From an uncultured Bdellovibrionales bacterium (GTDB lineage Bacteria > Bdellovibrionota > FAC87 > UBA2466), in the NCBI GenBank assembly GCA_937903155.1, contig CALCZU010000081.1, positions 1 to 64,000 on the forward strand: 64,000 nucleotides of DNA, read 5' to 3'. Below, piece by piece: positions 8,241 to 16,914 of this stretch. The notes beneath the pieces are model-generated. The model worked only from the letters and a program-made list of their open reading frames with translations, did not search any database and was not told where the DNA came from. The translations under genes were made by a program, and so were the position numbers. The first letter of the stretch is position 1; each line of letters opens with the position of its first letter.

Positions 8241-9023
8241 TTATCTTCCGCCACCATAAATCTGGCCCATCTTTTCGAGATACTTAAGAGCTTCGTCGTG
8301 GCCGTGGGGATCTCCTTGCGGCATGTACTTTGTTTTCAAAGCAGGGGTGATGACGGTGTTGAAATAGGCATGGCCAAAGGCAAATTGTTTATTCCAATCC
8401 GTGTGGCAAGTGGCACACGAAGCTAATTCGTGTGGGTTTTTTTTAGGATCTGTGACTTGGTACATTTCGAAACCGATGGCAGAAAAACTTTTACAGGCCG
8501 GTTTTGAGACGTTTTCTGCGAGCTTTGCGGAAGAAAATAAAAATGGGCTCGTCGTGTTGACGTGACAGGCCGTGCAAACCTCGTCCGCATTGACTGTGAA
8601 TCGGGCGTGATGTTCGAACTGAGTCAATGGCAAGCTGAGAGACTTTTTACTTTCATCCGCATTTGGAAAGTCAAAAAAGCAACTTGGACATTCATTTTTA
8701 TTATTTACGTTGTAGCAGATGATGCCTTTATTCTGCTTCACTTTGACTCGATCTGCGCCATAGCAGGTCGTTTTTTTTGAAGGAGAGACCCATTTCCACA
8801 GATGGAGGTCTCCGCCTTGGACCCAAGCATCTTTCTGAGCGAGGACATTGGACTCTTCCGCATTGTTGGCCTTTTCCCACCCTTGTGGAAAACTAGTCGG
8901 TGGCAATTCGATTCCCTGCCGCTTACAGTCTTCGATCTGACGTCGTAACAGCTCGGCGGGAGGAACTGCCGAGACGTTGTAGTTTAAAAATGGCTTTTCG
9001 CATTGAAGGGGGCCTTTTGTCAC
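8241..9023 (-). CDS. Dihaem cytochrome c-like protein lacking a visible export signal
   Basis: A 260-residue protein with two haem-binding CxxCH motifs (CTACH near residue 150 and CATCH near 205), and additional cysteine pairs (CPSCF). Cytochromes c are matured outside the cytoplasm, yet neither the GTG start at 9023 nor the open frame upstream (closed by TAA at 9090-9092, with no ATG or GTG between) supplies a signal peptide. Either the 5' end is broken or the true start lies behind a frameshift. Electron-transfer role expected; partner unknown. Confidence 0.68.
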   Translation of the reverse strand: MTKGPLQCEKPFLNYNVSAVPPAELLRRQIEDCKRQGIELPPTSFPQGWEKANNAEESNVLAQKDAWVQGGDLHLWKWVSPSKKTTCYGADRVKVKQNKGIICYNVNNKNECPSCFFDFPNADESKKSLSLPLTQFEHHARFTVNADEVCTACHVNTTSPFLFSSAKLAENVSKPACKSFSAIGFEMYQVTDPKKNPHELASCATCHTDWNKQFAFGHAYFNTVITPALKTKYMPQGDPHGHDEALKYLEKMGQIYGGGR

Positions 9024-9147
9024 AATGGACTCGTCGCAAAACTTTCGACATTCGCCGGAAGGAGTCCCTAGAACTTCCGGGATCGCAGCTTATTGTCAGC
9101 GGAAGGCAAAAGTTTTATGATTTTATGATTTCATCTAGAGGACTGAA

Positions 9148-9546
9148 ATGAGCCAGCAACTTGATCTTGTAAAAAAGTATGTCCGTTGGGCCGAGACGCT
9201 CAATCCCGATGAGAATATCGCCTTAGAAATTCTTCACCCAGATTACTCGCAATGGGAACTTCCAAACTTATTGAATAAAGCAGGTCAAAAGAGTGACATC
9301 AAAGATTCCTTAAGAAGAATTGAAATCGCCAAAACGATTTTATCCTCGCAGAAATTTGAGATTTCATCGTTGATTGAGCAAGACGCGACAGCGGTCATAG
9401 AGGCTCGATGGACAGGGACTTTGGCGGTGGATGCCGGTGCTCTTAAAAAAGGGCAGGTCCTGAAGGCCTATTTTTGTATGGTTTTTGAATTCAAAGACGA
9501 GAAAATCCATCGCATTAGAAATTACGATTGTTTTGAAACTGGGTAA
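9148..9546 (+). CDS. SnoaL-like/NTF2-fold protein
   Basis: A 132-residue cytoplasmic protein of NTF2-like size. The pattern fits SnoaL-like domains: N-terminal helix with LHPDYSQWELPN, then strands ending in VIEARWTGTLAVDAG and a final KIHRIRNYDCFE strand. Such proteins range from polyketide cyclases to isomerases and scaffolds, so no reaction is assigned. Start ATG has GAGGACTGAA upstream. Convergent with the giant TIG-kelch gene. Confidence 0.72.
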   Translation: MSQQLDLVKKYVRWAETLNPDENIALEILHPDYSQWELPNLLNKAGQKSDIKDSLRRIEIAKTILSSQKFEISSLIEQDATAVIEARWTGTLAVDAGALKKGQVLKAYFCMVFEFKDEKIHRIRNYDCFETG

Positions 9547-9562
9547 GAGCGAATGTTGAAGC

Positions 9563-12500
9563 TTACGGGTTGTACTGCGACCCCGAATTTTTCGTAACGC
9601 CTGAGACTTCACCCCCAAAGACGAGCATGGAGCTCCCCGTCCAAACCGCCGAGTGCAAATGTCGTCTCTCCGAAGCGGAACTTATCGAGGCCCAAGAATC
9701 GGAGAAAGGGTCGTAGCGTCCACCGCTATTGAGACTGGCTCCATTCGATCCCCCAAAGATAATCATTTTATCACCGGCCCAAACTGCCGTATGGGAGTTT
9801 CGCGCGGAGGGCGCCGATGTTGTCGTCATTAACGACCAATGGTCGCTCAAGGGATCATATACGCCGCCGGTATTGACGACAGCATTTGCAAAGCCCCCGA
9901 AAACAAGCATTTTATTTCCCGTCCAAACGGAAGTGTGAGTTGTTCGAACTTCGGGCGCGCCGATAGTTGATGTGGCTAGCCAGTCGTTCGCATTTGGATC
10001 ATAAATCCCGCCTGAATTTAAAAAAGTGCCCCCATCTTCACCGCCAAAAATAACACTCTGATTTCCCGTCCAGGTAGCGGTGTGATTTTCACGCGGTCTG
10101 GGTGCTGCGAGAGTTGAGATCCCATTCCACTCATCCGCGAAGGGATCGTAAAGCGCTCCATCGTTAAAACACGCCACGCCGTTACTTCCACCATACACAA
10201 ATACTTTTTGCCCTGTCCAAACAGCAGTGTGATTTTTTCTTCGCGAGGGTGCCAGAACCGTTGAACTTCCGGTCCACCTATCCGTCACCGGATCGTAGAG
10301 TCCGCCAGTGTTCACAGCGCTTCCCGCCTCGCCGCCAAAAATAAACATTTGATTCGCTAGCCACACTGCTGAATGACGTTGTCGCGCGATGGGCGCGTCG
10401 AGTGTTGAAATGGAACTCCAGCTATCGGTAGTCGGATCGTAAACGCCTCCGCTATTGCTCAACGACGCATCAGCGCCTCCGAAGATGAACATTTTACTGC
10501 CGCTCCACACGGCGGAATGATTTTTGCGAGAGCTGGGAGCACCAAGAGTCGACATCTCTGTCCAATTCGTTGCTCGAATATTGTAGTCAAACAGACCCAC
10601 ACCCATTCCAACTTGGGAGTCTAAGTTCATTGCGACGATATCGACGACGCCAAACGCATGGGCCGGAGTCGTACAAGTTAGCGATGTAGAATTTACGACG
10701 TTAACCGAGGTGCAAGAATTTCCTCCAAAAGTGACTGTTATTCCCACGACAAATCCCGAGCCTGTAACTGTGACAAAATCGTTTCCTAAAGTGGAGCCGG
10801 TGTTTGGTGTCACCCCCGATACGGTGGGCGCTTCCTGATACGTGTAAGGGACAGAAGTCGTTGCCTGACCATCGGGATTTGTTACGATTAAATTTGTGAG
10901 TCCTGCAGTCTGCGCGGGCGTGGTACAGTTGATATTGTTTGAGTCCACAAAATTAATTCCGTTACACGCGACTCCGTTCAAGGTGACATTTGCTCCGATA
11001 ATAAAGTTAGAACCCGTAATGCTGAGAGGGGTTCCTCCCGCTAAAGGTCCTGCATGGGGGCTCACTCCACTCAAAGTGGGTGCAGGAAGATAGGTATAAA
11101 TATTTACTCCGGAACCGACATAGCCCTCCGGATCGGTCACCGAAATATCTACAACAGCAACAGCGTGACTTGGAGTGGTACACGTGATCGTCGTTGAACT
11201 TACAATAGTAGTACCCACGCAAGGAGTTCCATCCACGTCGACCGCACTCGCCGAGCGAAAATCAGTTCCTGTAATCGTAATAAATGTTCCGCCGAGCGGG
11301 GTTCCGGAATTGGGAGAAACACTGCTGACGGTTGCAATGTCACGATACTGAAAAAATGCGGCACTCGAAGGAGTTTGTAAATCCGGATTCGTCACGAAGA
11401 CGAGTTGGTGGGTGTCCGTACTCGCAGAAGTAGTGCAAGTGAGAGTGGTTGAATTTACAACTGATGGAGAGGTGCAAGGGGCGCCTCCGATATCCACAGT
11501 CGCGCCCGCGATAAAATCTGTTCCCGTAATCGTCAAAACAGTTCCTCCCGCAGTCGGTCCGACCGAAGGAGAAACACTTTGGGTATGCGCTGCCGCCTGA
11601 TAGGTGAAAAGATTCGTCCCAATGTCATATTGCGAATCCGAATTCACCACGAGAATATCGACGGTGGCGGCTGCATGTGCAGAAGTCCAGCAGGTTAAAG
11701 TCGTCGAGTTAACTACATTTTGTGAGCCACAAGTTACGCCCCCAACCATCACCGAGGCACCAGACAAAAAACCCGTTCCAGTGATTGTAATATTTGTCCC
11801 GCCAGCCAGCGCGCCCACATTTGGAGAAACACCGGTCACGGAAGGTGCAGGTTGGTAGGTGTAACCGGCGTAGGGGACACTGACTTGTCCATCGGGATTT
11901 GTTACTGTCACACCGATGATTCCTGCCGCGTGAGCGGTGGTAGTACAGGTAATTTGATTTGAGTTCACGACCGTTAAAGAGTCGCAGGAACTTCCGGCGA
12001 AATCAGCCGTTGCACCATTTACAAAGTTCAGTCCACTAATTGTGACCGAGGTGCCACCCATAACAGATCCCGCGTTGGGTGTGATTCCTGAAATCACGGG
12101 CGCTGCTCGGTAGGTAAATCCGCCGAAAGCGGGACTCACCTGTCCGTCGCTGTTCTCGACCACTAAGAGTACCGTGGCGGGTGCATGGGGCGGAGTGACA
12201 CAAGTGATTTGAGTCGGACTCACCACCATGACCGATGAACAAGAAATTCCGTCTAAAGTGACAGAAGATCCTCTGAAGTCTGTTCCGGTGATTGTGATCG
12301 ACGTTCCACCGGCGGTGCCACCTGACGATGGTGAGACGTTTGTGATCACTGGTGGTGCTTGGTACTCGAAATTAATGAGAGGGCTTGTTTGTTGATCGGG
12401 GTTGCGAATGTAGATGGCTACAGAACCTACCGCATGTGCGGGTGTGGTGCAGGTCATTTGTGTAGCGCTGACAACAACCGCTGAAGCACAAGAAACCCCA

Positions 12501-13021
12501 TCGATCATGACAGAAGCGCCGTCAATAAATCCAGTTCCATTCAGGGTGAGAAGAGTCCCGCCAGTGACTGGACCTTCAGCGGGAAAAAAGCTACCAAACC
12601 CTGGAGCGGCTCGATAGGTATAGAGTACGACTTCGGGACTTAAGCTGAGATCCGGATTTGTCACCACGACATTTGCACTTCCTGCAACATGAACGGATGT
12701 CGTGCACGTGATTTGAGTCGAGCTAATCACCTGAGGAGTCGCGCAAACGCTTCCTCCTAATTTCACGGTAGCTCCCGCTTTAAACCCCGCGCCCGAAATC
12801 GTCACGGAAGTTCCTCCCCCTAATGCGCCCCCCGTCGGGGAAATACTGAAGACTTCCAATGCGGCCGTAGGCGCGGGCGCGGTCGGTTCGGAAGGCGCTG
12901 GAGTCTGTGAGGGAACAGATGAGCCACTACTGTCACTCGCAGGCGTTTCTAATCCCGGGCCGCAAGAGGCCATTGATGCGAGAATAAGGAGCAATAGGTT
13001 TTTAAAAAACGTCTTAGACAA
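9563..13021 (-). CDS. Giant surface lipoprotein: nine TIG/IPT domains plus seven kelch-type repeats
   Basis: A 1152-residue protein. The TTG at 13021 is preferred to a GTG at 13057: it has GGAAAGAGA upstream and gives a lipoprotein signal with the box MASC near residue 20. A Ser/Pro/Thr/Ala-rich linker leads to nine ~83-residue TIG (IPT) domains, each with a P-x-x-G-x-x-x-GGT-x-(V/I)-T-I-x-G core and two cysteines that probably form a disulphide. About 340 residues follow with seven kelch-type repeats of ~48 residues (H(S/T)AVW-G---(F/V)-(F/Y)GG---N-G--YDP--D-W), enough for a seven-bladed propeller. The design is of a cell-surface binding or adhesion protein. Confidence 0.88.
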   Translation of the reverse strand: MSKTFFKNLLLLILASMASCGPGLETPASDSSGSSVPSQTPAPSEPTAPAPTAALEVFSISPTGGALGGGTSVTISGAGFKAGATVKLGGSVCATPQVISSTQITCTTSVHVAGSANVVVTNPDLSLSPEVVLYTYRAAPGFGSFFPAEGPVTGGTLLTLNGTGFIDGASVMIDGVSCASAVVVSATQMTCTTPAHAVGSVAIYIRNPDQQTSPLINFEYQAPPVITNVSPSSGGTAGGTSITITGTDFRGSSVTLDGISCSSVMVVSPTQITCVTPPHAPATVLLVVENSDGQVSPAFGGFTYRAAPVISGITPNAGSVMGGTSVTISGLNFVNGATADFAGSSCDSLTVVNSNQITCTTTAHAAGIIGVTVTNPDGQVSVPYAGYTYQPAPSVTGVSPNVGALAGGTNITITGTGFLSGASVMVGGVTCGSQNVVNSTTLTCWTSAHAAATVDILVVNSDSQYDIGTNLFTYQAAAHTQSVSPSVGPTAGGTVLTITGTDFIAGATVDIGGAPCTSPSVVNSTTLTCTTSASTDTHQLVFVTNPDLQTPSSAAFFQYRDIATVSSVSPNSGTPLGGTFITITGTDFRSASAVDVDGTPCVGTTIVSSTTITCTTPSHAVAVVDISVTDPEGYVGSGVNIYTYLPAPTLSGVSPHAGPLAGGTPLSITGSNFIIGANVTLNGVACNGINFVDSNNINCTTPAQTAGLTNLIVTNPDGQATTSVPYTYQEAPTVSGVTPNTGSTLGNDFVTVTGSGFVVGITVTFGGNSCTSVNVVNSTSLTCTTPAHAFGVVDIVAMNLDSQVGMGVGLFDYNIRATNWTEMSTLGAPSSRKNHSAVWSGSKMFIFGGADASLSNSGGVYDPTTDSWSSISTLDAPIARQRHSAVWLANQMFIFGGEAGSAVNTGGLYDPVTDRWTGSSTVLAPSRRKNHTAVWTGQKVFVYGGSNGVACFNDGALYDPFADEWNGISTLAAPRPRENHTATWTGNQSVIFGGEDGGTFLNSGGIYDPNANDWLATSTIGAPEVRTTHTSVWTGNKMLVFGGFANAVVNTGGVYDPLSDHWSLMTTTSAPSARNSHTAVWAGDKMIIFGGSNGASLNSGGRYDPFSDSWASISSASERRHLHSAVWTGSSMLVFGGEVSGVTKNSGSQYNP

Positions 13022-13212
13022 GCGATCTCTTTCCGAAGAGGTTTGCGGCGCGAGCACCTACATTAGTATCGGAAGAGTCTTTTGAGAAAGATAACGGGAG
13101 ATTATGCTGTCATCCTCACAATGTGCCGCTCTTCATTTTGCTTCATCTTATCTTCACAATTGCTACAGCTATTTTTATCAATTTTTGCGACGGCTCAAAA
13201 AGTTTTTCGAGT

Positions 13213-13240
13213 TTGTCAAAGGACTGGAAGAATTTATTAT
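13213..13240 (+). promoter_or_regulatory. Candidate sigma70-type promoter for the DUF924 gene
   Basis: TTGTCA at 13213-13218 and TATTAT at 13235-13240 are separated by 16 bases, close to the sigma70 consensus. The position, 37 bases ahead of the ATG at 13277, agrees with the internal start chosen for the DUF924 gene. Prediction from sequence only. Confidence 0.45.
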
Positions 13241-13276
13241 GCAAATCGATTGCTAAACCATGATATTGAGTCAGAC

Positions 13277-13822
13277 ATGAAAGAAACGTACGCATCCGTA
13301 AATTATTTCTGGTTCAATGAAACGACGCCCGCACAATGGTGGGAGAAGGAAATCGCTTTTGACGCGAAGGTCAAGGCACGTTTTGGTTCTCTACATTCAG
13401 AAGCGGTTCGTTGCGAACTCTTCCATTGGCGAAAGGCAGTCGAGGGAAGGCTCGGTGAGATTATCGTACTGGATCAATTCTCTCGCAATCTCTACCGAGA
13501 CGACGCGCGTGCCTTCTCAAACGATGCTTTCGCATTAGCCCTCGCTCAGGAAGCTGTGCAACGGGGAGACGATCAAAAATTGCCCGCAATTCAAAAAGTA
13601 TTTTTATATCTTCCGTACATGCACAGCGAATCTCTCGTGATCCACGAAGTCGCGCTGAAGTTATTCGCCCAACCGGGGCTTGAATCCAATTTGGATTTTG
13701 AGAAGAAGCACAAAGCAATCCTCGATCGCTTCGGACGTTATCCTCATCGCAATGCTGTTTTGGGGCGGCCTTCCACAAAGGAAGAGTTAGAGTTTTTAAA
13801 ACAACCGAATTCTTCGTTCTAA
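13277..13822 (+). CDS. DUF924 family protein
   Basis: A 181-residue protein matching DUF924 in length and motifs: VNYFWFNE at the start, WWEKEIAFDAKVKARFG, and the signature LDQFSRNLYRDDARAF, followed by YLPYMHSESL. The fold is TPR-like and helical; no biochemical function is established. The reading frame is open further upstream, but DUF924 homology begins at this ATG and a promoter-like sequence lies just ahead, so the upstream extension is rejected. Confidence 0.85.
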   Translation: MKETYASVNYFWFNETTPAQWWEKEIAFDAKVKARFGSLHSEAVRCELFHWRKAVEGRLGEIIVLDQFSRNLYRDDARAFSNDAFALALAQEAVQRGDDQKLPAIQKVFLYLPYMHSESLVIHEVALKLFAQPGLESNLDFEKKHKAILDRFGRYPHRNAVLGRPSTKEELEFLKQPNSSF

Positions 13823-13860
13823 CAATTCTAAAATTTCTTTTCCCGCGGAAAAAGATGCGT

Positions 13861-13900
13861 CTACTAATTATTTAGTAGACATCTACTAAATAATTAGTAG
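13861..13900. promoter_or_regulatory. Twin palindromic operators upstream of blaI-like gene
   Basis: Two 18-base palindromes lie back to back: CTACTAATTATTTAGTAG at 13861-13878 and CTACTAAATAATTAGTAG at 13883-13900. Each has arms CTACTAA/TTAGTAG around an AT-only 4-base centre, and each is the reverse complement of the other. The centres are 22 bases apart, about two helical turns, so two repressor dimers could sit on one DNA face. The position 10 bases before a BlaI/MecI-family repressor start suggests autoregulation. Confidence 0.7.
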
Positions 13901-13909
13901 AATGGCTGT

Positions 13910-14296
13910 ATGGGAAAAGAAAAATCATTAAAATTACTGACACAAGTGGAACTCGAAATCATGAATGTCGTTTGGACCTTGGGACGTTGCACGGTGAGAG
14001 AGATTGTAGATACACTCTCTAAAGAGCGTCCACTTGCTTATACCTCTGTGGCGACGATGATGAAGATTCTCGAACAGAAGAAAATCTTAAAAAGCCAAAA
14101 ACAGGACTTAGTCCATATCTTTGTTCCGGTCATCGAGCGTAAGGAGTATGAACAAACGGCATTGAATCACCTGACTGAGAATGTTTTTCAAGGAAGCTCG
14201 ACTTCCGTCGTGATGAGACTTTTGGACGATACGAAACTGACGAAAGAAGAACTCCAAGAGATTAAGAAAACTTTGAATGAGAGGCTCAAATCATGA
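13910..14296 (+). CDS. blaI: BlaI/MecI-family transcriptional repressor
   Basis: A 128-residue winged-helix protein of the BlaI/MecI (penicillinase repressor) family: LTQVELEIMNVVW at the start, REIVDTLSKERPLAYTSVATMMKILEQKKIL as recognition helix and wing, and a C-terminal dimerisation helix. In known systems a BlaR1-type sensor protease triggers cleavage of the repressor. The start overlaps the blaR1-like ATG downstream by four bases (ATGA). No clear Shine-Dalgarno precedes the ATG and the twin operators end 10 bases upstream, so the mRNA may be almost leaderless. Confidence 0.88.
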   Translation: MGKEKSLKLLTQVELEIMNVVWTLGRCTVREIVDTLSKERPLAYTSVATMMKILEQKKILKSQKQDLVHIFVPVIERKEYEQTALNHLTENVFQGSSTSVVMRLLDDTKLTKEELQEIKKTLNERLKS

Positions 14297-16335
14297 TTTC
14301 AATTCAAGTTCTTATTCTTTTAGGCTCGTTCTTTTTTTTCTGTGTTTTACAGATAAACCAAAAGTTAAATCACTTTTTCGATTCAAGAACTCTTTTAAGA
14401 GCGGCTCAAGGGGCGTTTCTCTTGGCCTTGATCACGCCTGTCGTATTTAAAGCCTTGCCGCATCAATCCCGGCCGACGCTTCCGATGCGATATACGTTTC
14501 CTGTAGAAAGTGTTGCGAACTCATTAAGCCGGCCTCTAGTTCCTCTCAAAAAACAAAAAGCCGAAGCTGCGGCAGTTCGTCTCACACACACAAGCTCATT
14601 AGGGACGATTACATTTCAGGATTGGGTAGTTGCCGTTTTTCTTTTAGGGGCTTCAATTCTATTCATCCGGTTTTTTTCTCGTATCCAACAAGTCTGTAAA
14701 GTTCTTAAAGGGTCGCATCTTTTAAAACGGATTGGGAATGTTTCCCTTGCAAGTTCTTCTGACACTTCCGTTCCGTTTTCAGTTCTGATGGGTAAAACGG
14801 CTTGGGTCATTGTACCAGATACGATTTTTTCTTCAGCGAGTGATTATCTGATTGCGGTGAAGCACGAGCTTCAGCATCATCGCCAAAAAGACACAAAATG
14901 GATCCTTTTTGTCGAGTTCATCGGATGTCTTCTGTTTTTTAATCCCGGATTTTATCTCTGGAAGAGAATTTTTTCGGAGCTACAAGAATTTTCGTGCGAT
15001 GAAACCCTCATTGGCCGTGAGAAAGTGTCATTGCATGATTATGGAAGCTGCTTACTACGGGTGGCGGAAGCAGCGCTCGAACGGAGAAGTCATTGGGCTG
15101 GTACCGCACCGATGGCATCGATGTTCGGGAGCCCAAAAAAAATCAAAACACAATTACAAAGGAGAGTTGATATGTTCACACAACATGTTTCCTCCCGCTT
15201 TAAAACACAGCGGGCATGGATTCTAGGTACCTTAATGGCTACTTTTACATTTGCAGTTGCCTACGGCGCGACGGCAAAGCTAGAAGATAAAATCGATGCG
15301 AAAGTGAATCCAGGGGTGTTAGTTTTAGATCCACAGATTCAAAAAATGACTGAGGAGATCCTCAAGAAGTCTGTAAAAAAGTTCAAAGCAACATCCGGAT
15401 TTGTTCTTGTCTCCGAGCCGGCGACTGGAAGACTTTTGGCAGCTGCGAATACAGTCAATCTAGAAAAGTTTAATGGGCCAGAACATTGGGCGTTAAAAAT
15501 TAGAATTGAACCCGCGTCCACTATGAAAGCAATTCTTGCGGCAAAAGCGGTGGATCTGTCTAAAACAAAGTACGACGAAGTTTACGACTGCCAAAAAGGT
15601 GAAATGGAAATAGCGGGAATGGTTTACAAAGACTGGAAGCCCTTCGAGAAAATTACGGCGAAGGAAACCGTCGTTCAATCGAGCAATGTTTGCGGGATTA
15701 AAATCGCGCAAAAGCTAAAGGGTAACGAGATGCTTTCGATGCACAGTGACTTTGGTTTTGGTCCTGGCGGGACAACTCAAGGTTTCCCCGAAGCTCGGTC
15801 GGGCGATCCACTCTACGCAGAAGAAACTCAAAACCCACAGTTCGCCGCTCGCCTAGGCGTTGGCTATGGATTTCACGTCACTCCGTTAGAAATGGTTCAG
15901 GCCTTTGGAGCGATCGCGAACGGTGGAAACCTCATGCAACCCTTGATGGCAAATGCGGGAGAATCGTCCATCCGAGTGATTCGTCGAGTGCTTTCTGAAT
16001 CAGTAGCAAAAGAGACAAAAAGCGTTTTAGAAGACGTTCTGATTCGAGGAACGGCGAAAGAGAAGGGCAGTAAGCTTTATCACTTAGCAGGCAAAACCGC
16101 TTCGTCCTCCAGCCCGTGGCTTTGGAACAGCAACGAGCAGGGCGGCGAAACGAACGTCGGAAGTTTCATTGGGTTCGGACCCGTTGAGGATCCAAAAATT
16201 CTCGTCTACGTTGCCATCTATGAGCCTAAGGACAACCCAGGCCATTCCGCCCATGGAAGTGAACACGGAGCTCCTGTCTTCACGGAAGTAGCCGAAAAAG
16301 TGCTCCAACACCTCAAAGTTCCCCAGGACAAATAA
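14293..16335 (+). CDS. blaR1: BlaR1-like sensor: M56 metalloprotease fused to PBP-type transpeptidase domain
   Basis: A 680-residue membrane sensor. Hydrophobic segments near 3-20, 37-55 and 110-125 precede an M56 peptidase domain with zinc motif HELQHH near residue 190 and SCDE ~40 residues on; another segment (near 312-330) leads outside. Residues ~355-675 form a penicillin-binding domain with S409-x-x-K412 (EPASTMK), S463-x-N465 and K601-T-A. The motif spacing and the EPxST(M/F)K form look like the FtsI/PBP2 transpeptidase type rather than the class D beta-lactamase-like sensor usual in BlaR1. KTA instead of KTG is unusual. Binding of beta-lactam or peptidoglycan fragments would activate the inner protease against BlaI. 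Confidence 0.85.
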   Translation: MISIQVLILLGSFFFFCVLQINQKLNHFFDSRTLLRAAQGAFLLALITPVVFKALPHQSRPTLPMRYTFPVESVANSLSRPLVPLKKQKAEAAAVRLTHTSSLGTITFQDWVVAVFLLGASILFIRFFSRIQQVCKVLKGSHLLKRIGNVSLASSSDTSVPFSVLMGKTAWVIVPDTIFSSASDYLIAVKHELQHHRQKDTKWILFVEFIGCLLFFNPGFYLWKRIFSELQEFSCDETLIGREKVSLHDYGSCLLRVAEAALERRSHWAGTAPMASMFGSPKKIKTQLQRRVDMFTQHVSSRFKTQRAWILGTLMATFTFAVAYGATAKLEDKIDAKVNPGVLVLDPQIQKMTEEILKKSVKKFKATSGFVLVSEPATGRLLAAANTVNLEKFNGPEHWALKIRIEPASTMKAILAAKAVDLSKTKYDEVYDCQKGEMEIAGMVYKDWKPFEKITAKETVVQSSNVCGIKIAQKLKGNEMLSMHSDFGFGPGGTTQGFPEARSGDPLYAEETQNPQFAARLGVGYGFHVTPLEMVQAFGAIANGGNLMQPLMANAGESSIRVIRRVLSESVAKETKSVLEDVLIRGTAKEKGSKLYHLAGKTASSSSPWLWNSNEQGGETNVGSFIGFGPVEDPKILVYVAIYEPKDNPGHSAHGSEHGAPVFTEVAEKVLQHLKVPQDK

Positions 16336-16338
16336 AAT

Positions 16339-16370
16339 AAAGCGGCAACTCATCAACGAGTTGCCGCTTT
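16339..16370 (+). terminator. Rho-independent terminator after blaI-blaR1
   Basis: A 13-base perfect stem (AAAGCGGCAACTC paired with GAGTTGCCGCTTT) around the 6-base loop ATCAAC starts within the stop region of the blaR1-like gene and ends in TTT. It could work in both directions for the convergent gene at 16412. Confidence 0.85.
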
Positions 16371-16411
16371 CACACTTTTATTGAATGAAAGTCGTACTTT
16401 TTGAGATTTGA

Positions 16412-16828
16412 CTATTCTTGGAAATCACAGTTCATGTGGACGCGTTCCTTAACGCCCGGAATCTTCACGGACGTTTGATCGAGTTCGTCCATATACATTG
16501 AGAGCTCAAATCCGTTTTCTTTCTTAGAGTCGATTGAGAACATTACATCGTACGAAGTGGCAACGGCTTTAAAACTAGGTCTATCAAGAGTAAAGCTTCC
16601 GCCGACTTTAGGGTTTCGAGAAAGAATCGAAACATTCACTGAAGTCGCAGAATCGTTTTTTCCGACGATCTTAGGATCGGTGATTTTTTTAAGTTCTTGA
16701 ATAATGACAGAGTATTGCAAACGGTTTTTCGCAAGAGCCGTTTGAGATTTCTCCGCACATTTGTAGACATTCCCAGCAAACGAATTCGCCGAAATTAAGA
16801 TAGCAATGATTGTTAGTATAGATTTCAT
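16412..16828 (-). CDS. Small secreted protein, function unknown
   Basis: A 138-residue protein with a signal peptide MKSILTIIAILISANSFAG. The mature part has one Cys near each end (YKCAEK and MNCDFQE) likely forming a disulphide, and beta-strand-like segments. No family recognised. A GGGGGTT sequence precedes the ATG. Convergent with blaR1-like gene, sharing the terminator. Confidence 0.72.
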   Translation of the reverse strand: MKSILTIIAILISANSFAGNVYKCAEKSQTALAKNRLQYSVIIQELKKITDPKIVGKNDSATSVNVSILSRNPKVGGSFTLDRPSFKAVATSYDVMFSIDSKKENGFELSMYMDELDQTSVKIPGVKERVHMNCDFQE

Positions 16829-16914
16829 ATAACCCCCTGTTGTGATCTCGGGAATATAGCTCGCAAAATTTTAAGTCAATAGGAAATTTTCGCTAAAGGC
16901 ACGGCTTTCTTTTC

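Noticed and set aside
11007..12617. Several 60-85-codon frames antisense to the TIG-kelch gene
   Set aside because: They mirror the repeated coding sequence in other frames and have no ribosome sites or protein-like composition.
10000..13000. Possible tandem-repeat or satellite DNA
   Set aside because: The periodicity is that of the TIG and kelch coding units of one gene; there is no separate DNA repeat.
13082..13276. N-terminal extension of the DUF924 gene
   Set aside because: DUF924 homology begins at the ATG at 13277 and a promoter-like sequence lies inside the extension.
13838..13852. Hairpin TTTTCC-CGC-GGAAAA after the DUF924 gene as terminator
   Set aside because: The 6-base, mostly A-T stem has a 3-base loop and no T-run; it more likely belongs to the blaI promoter region.
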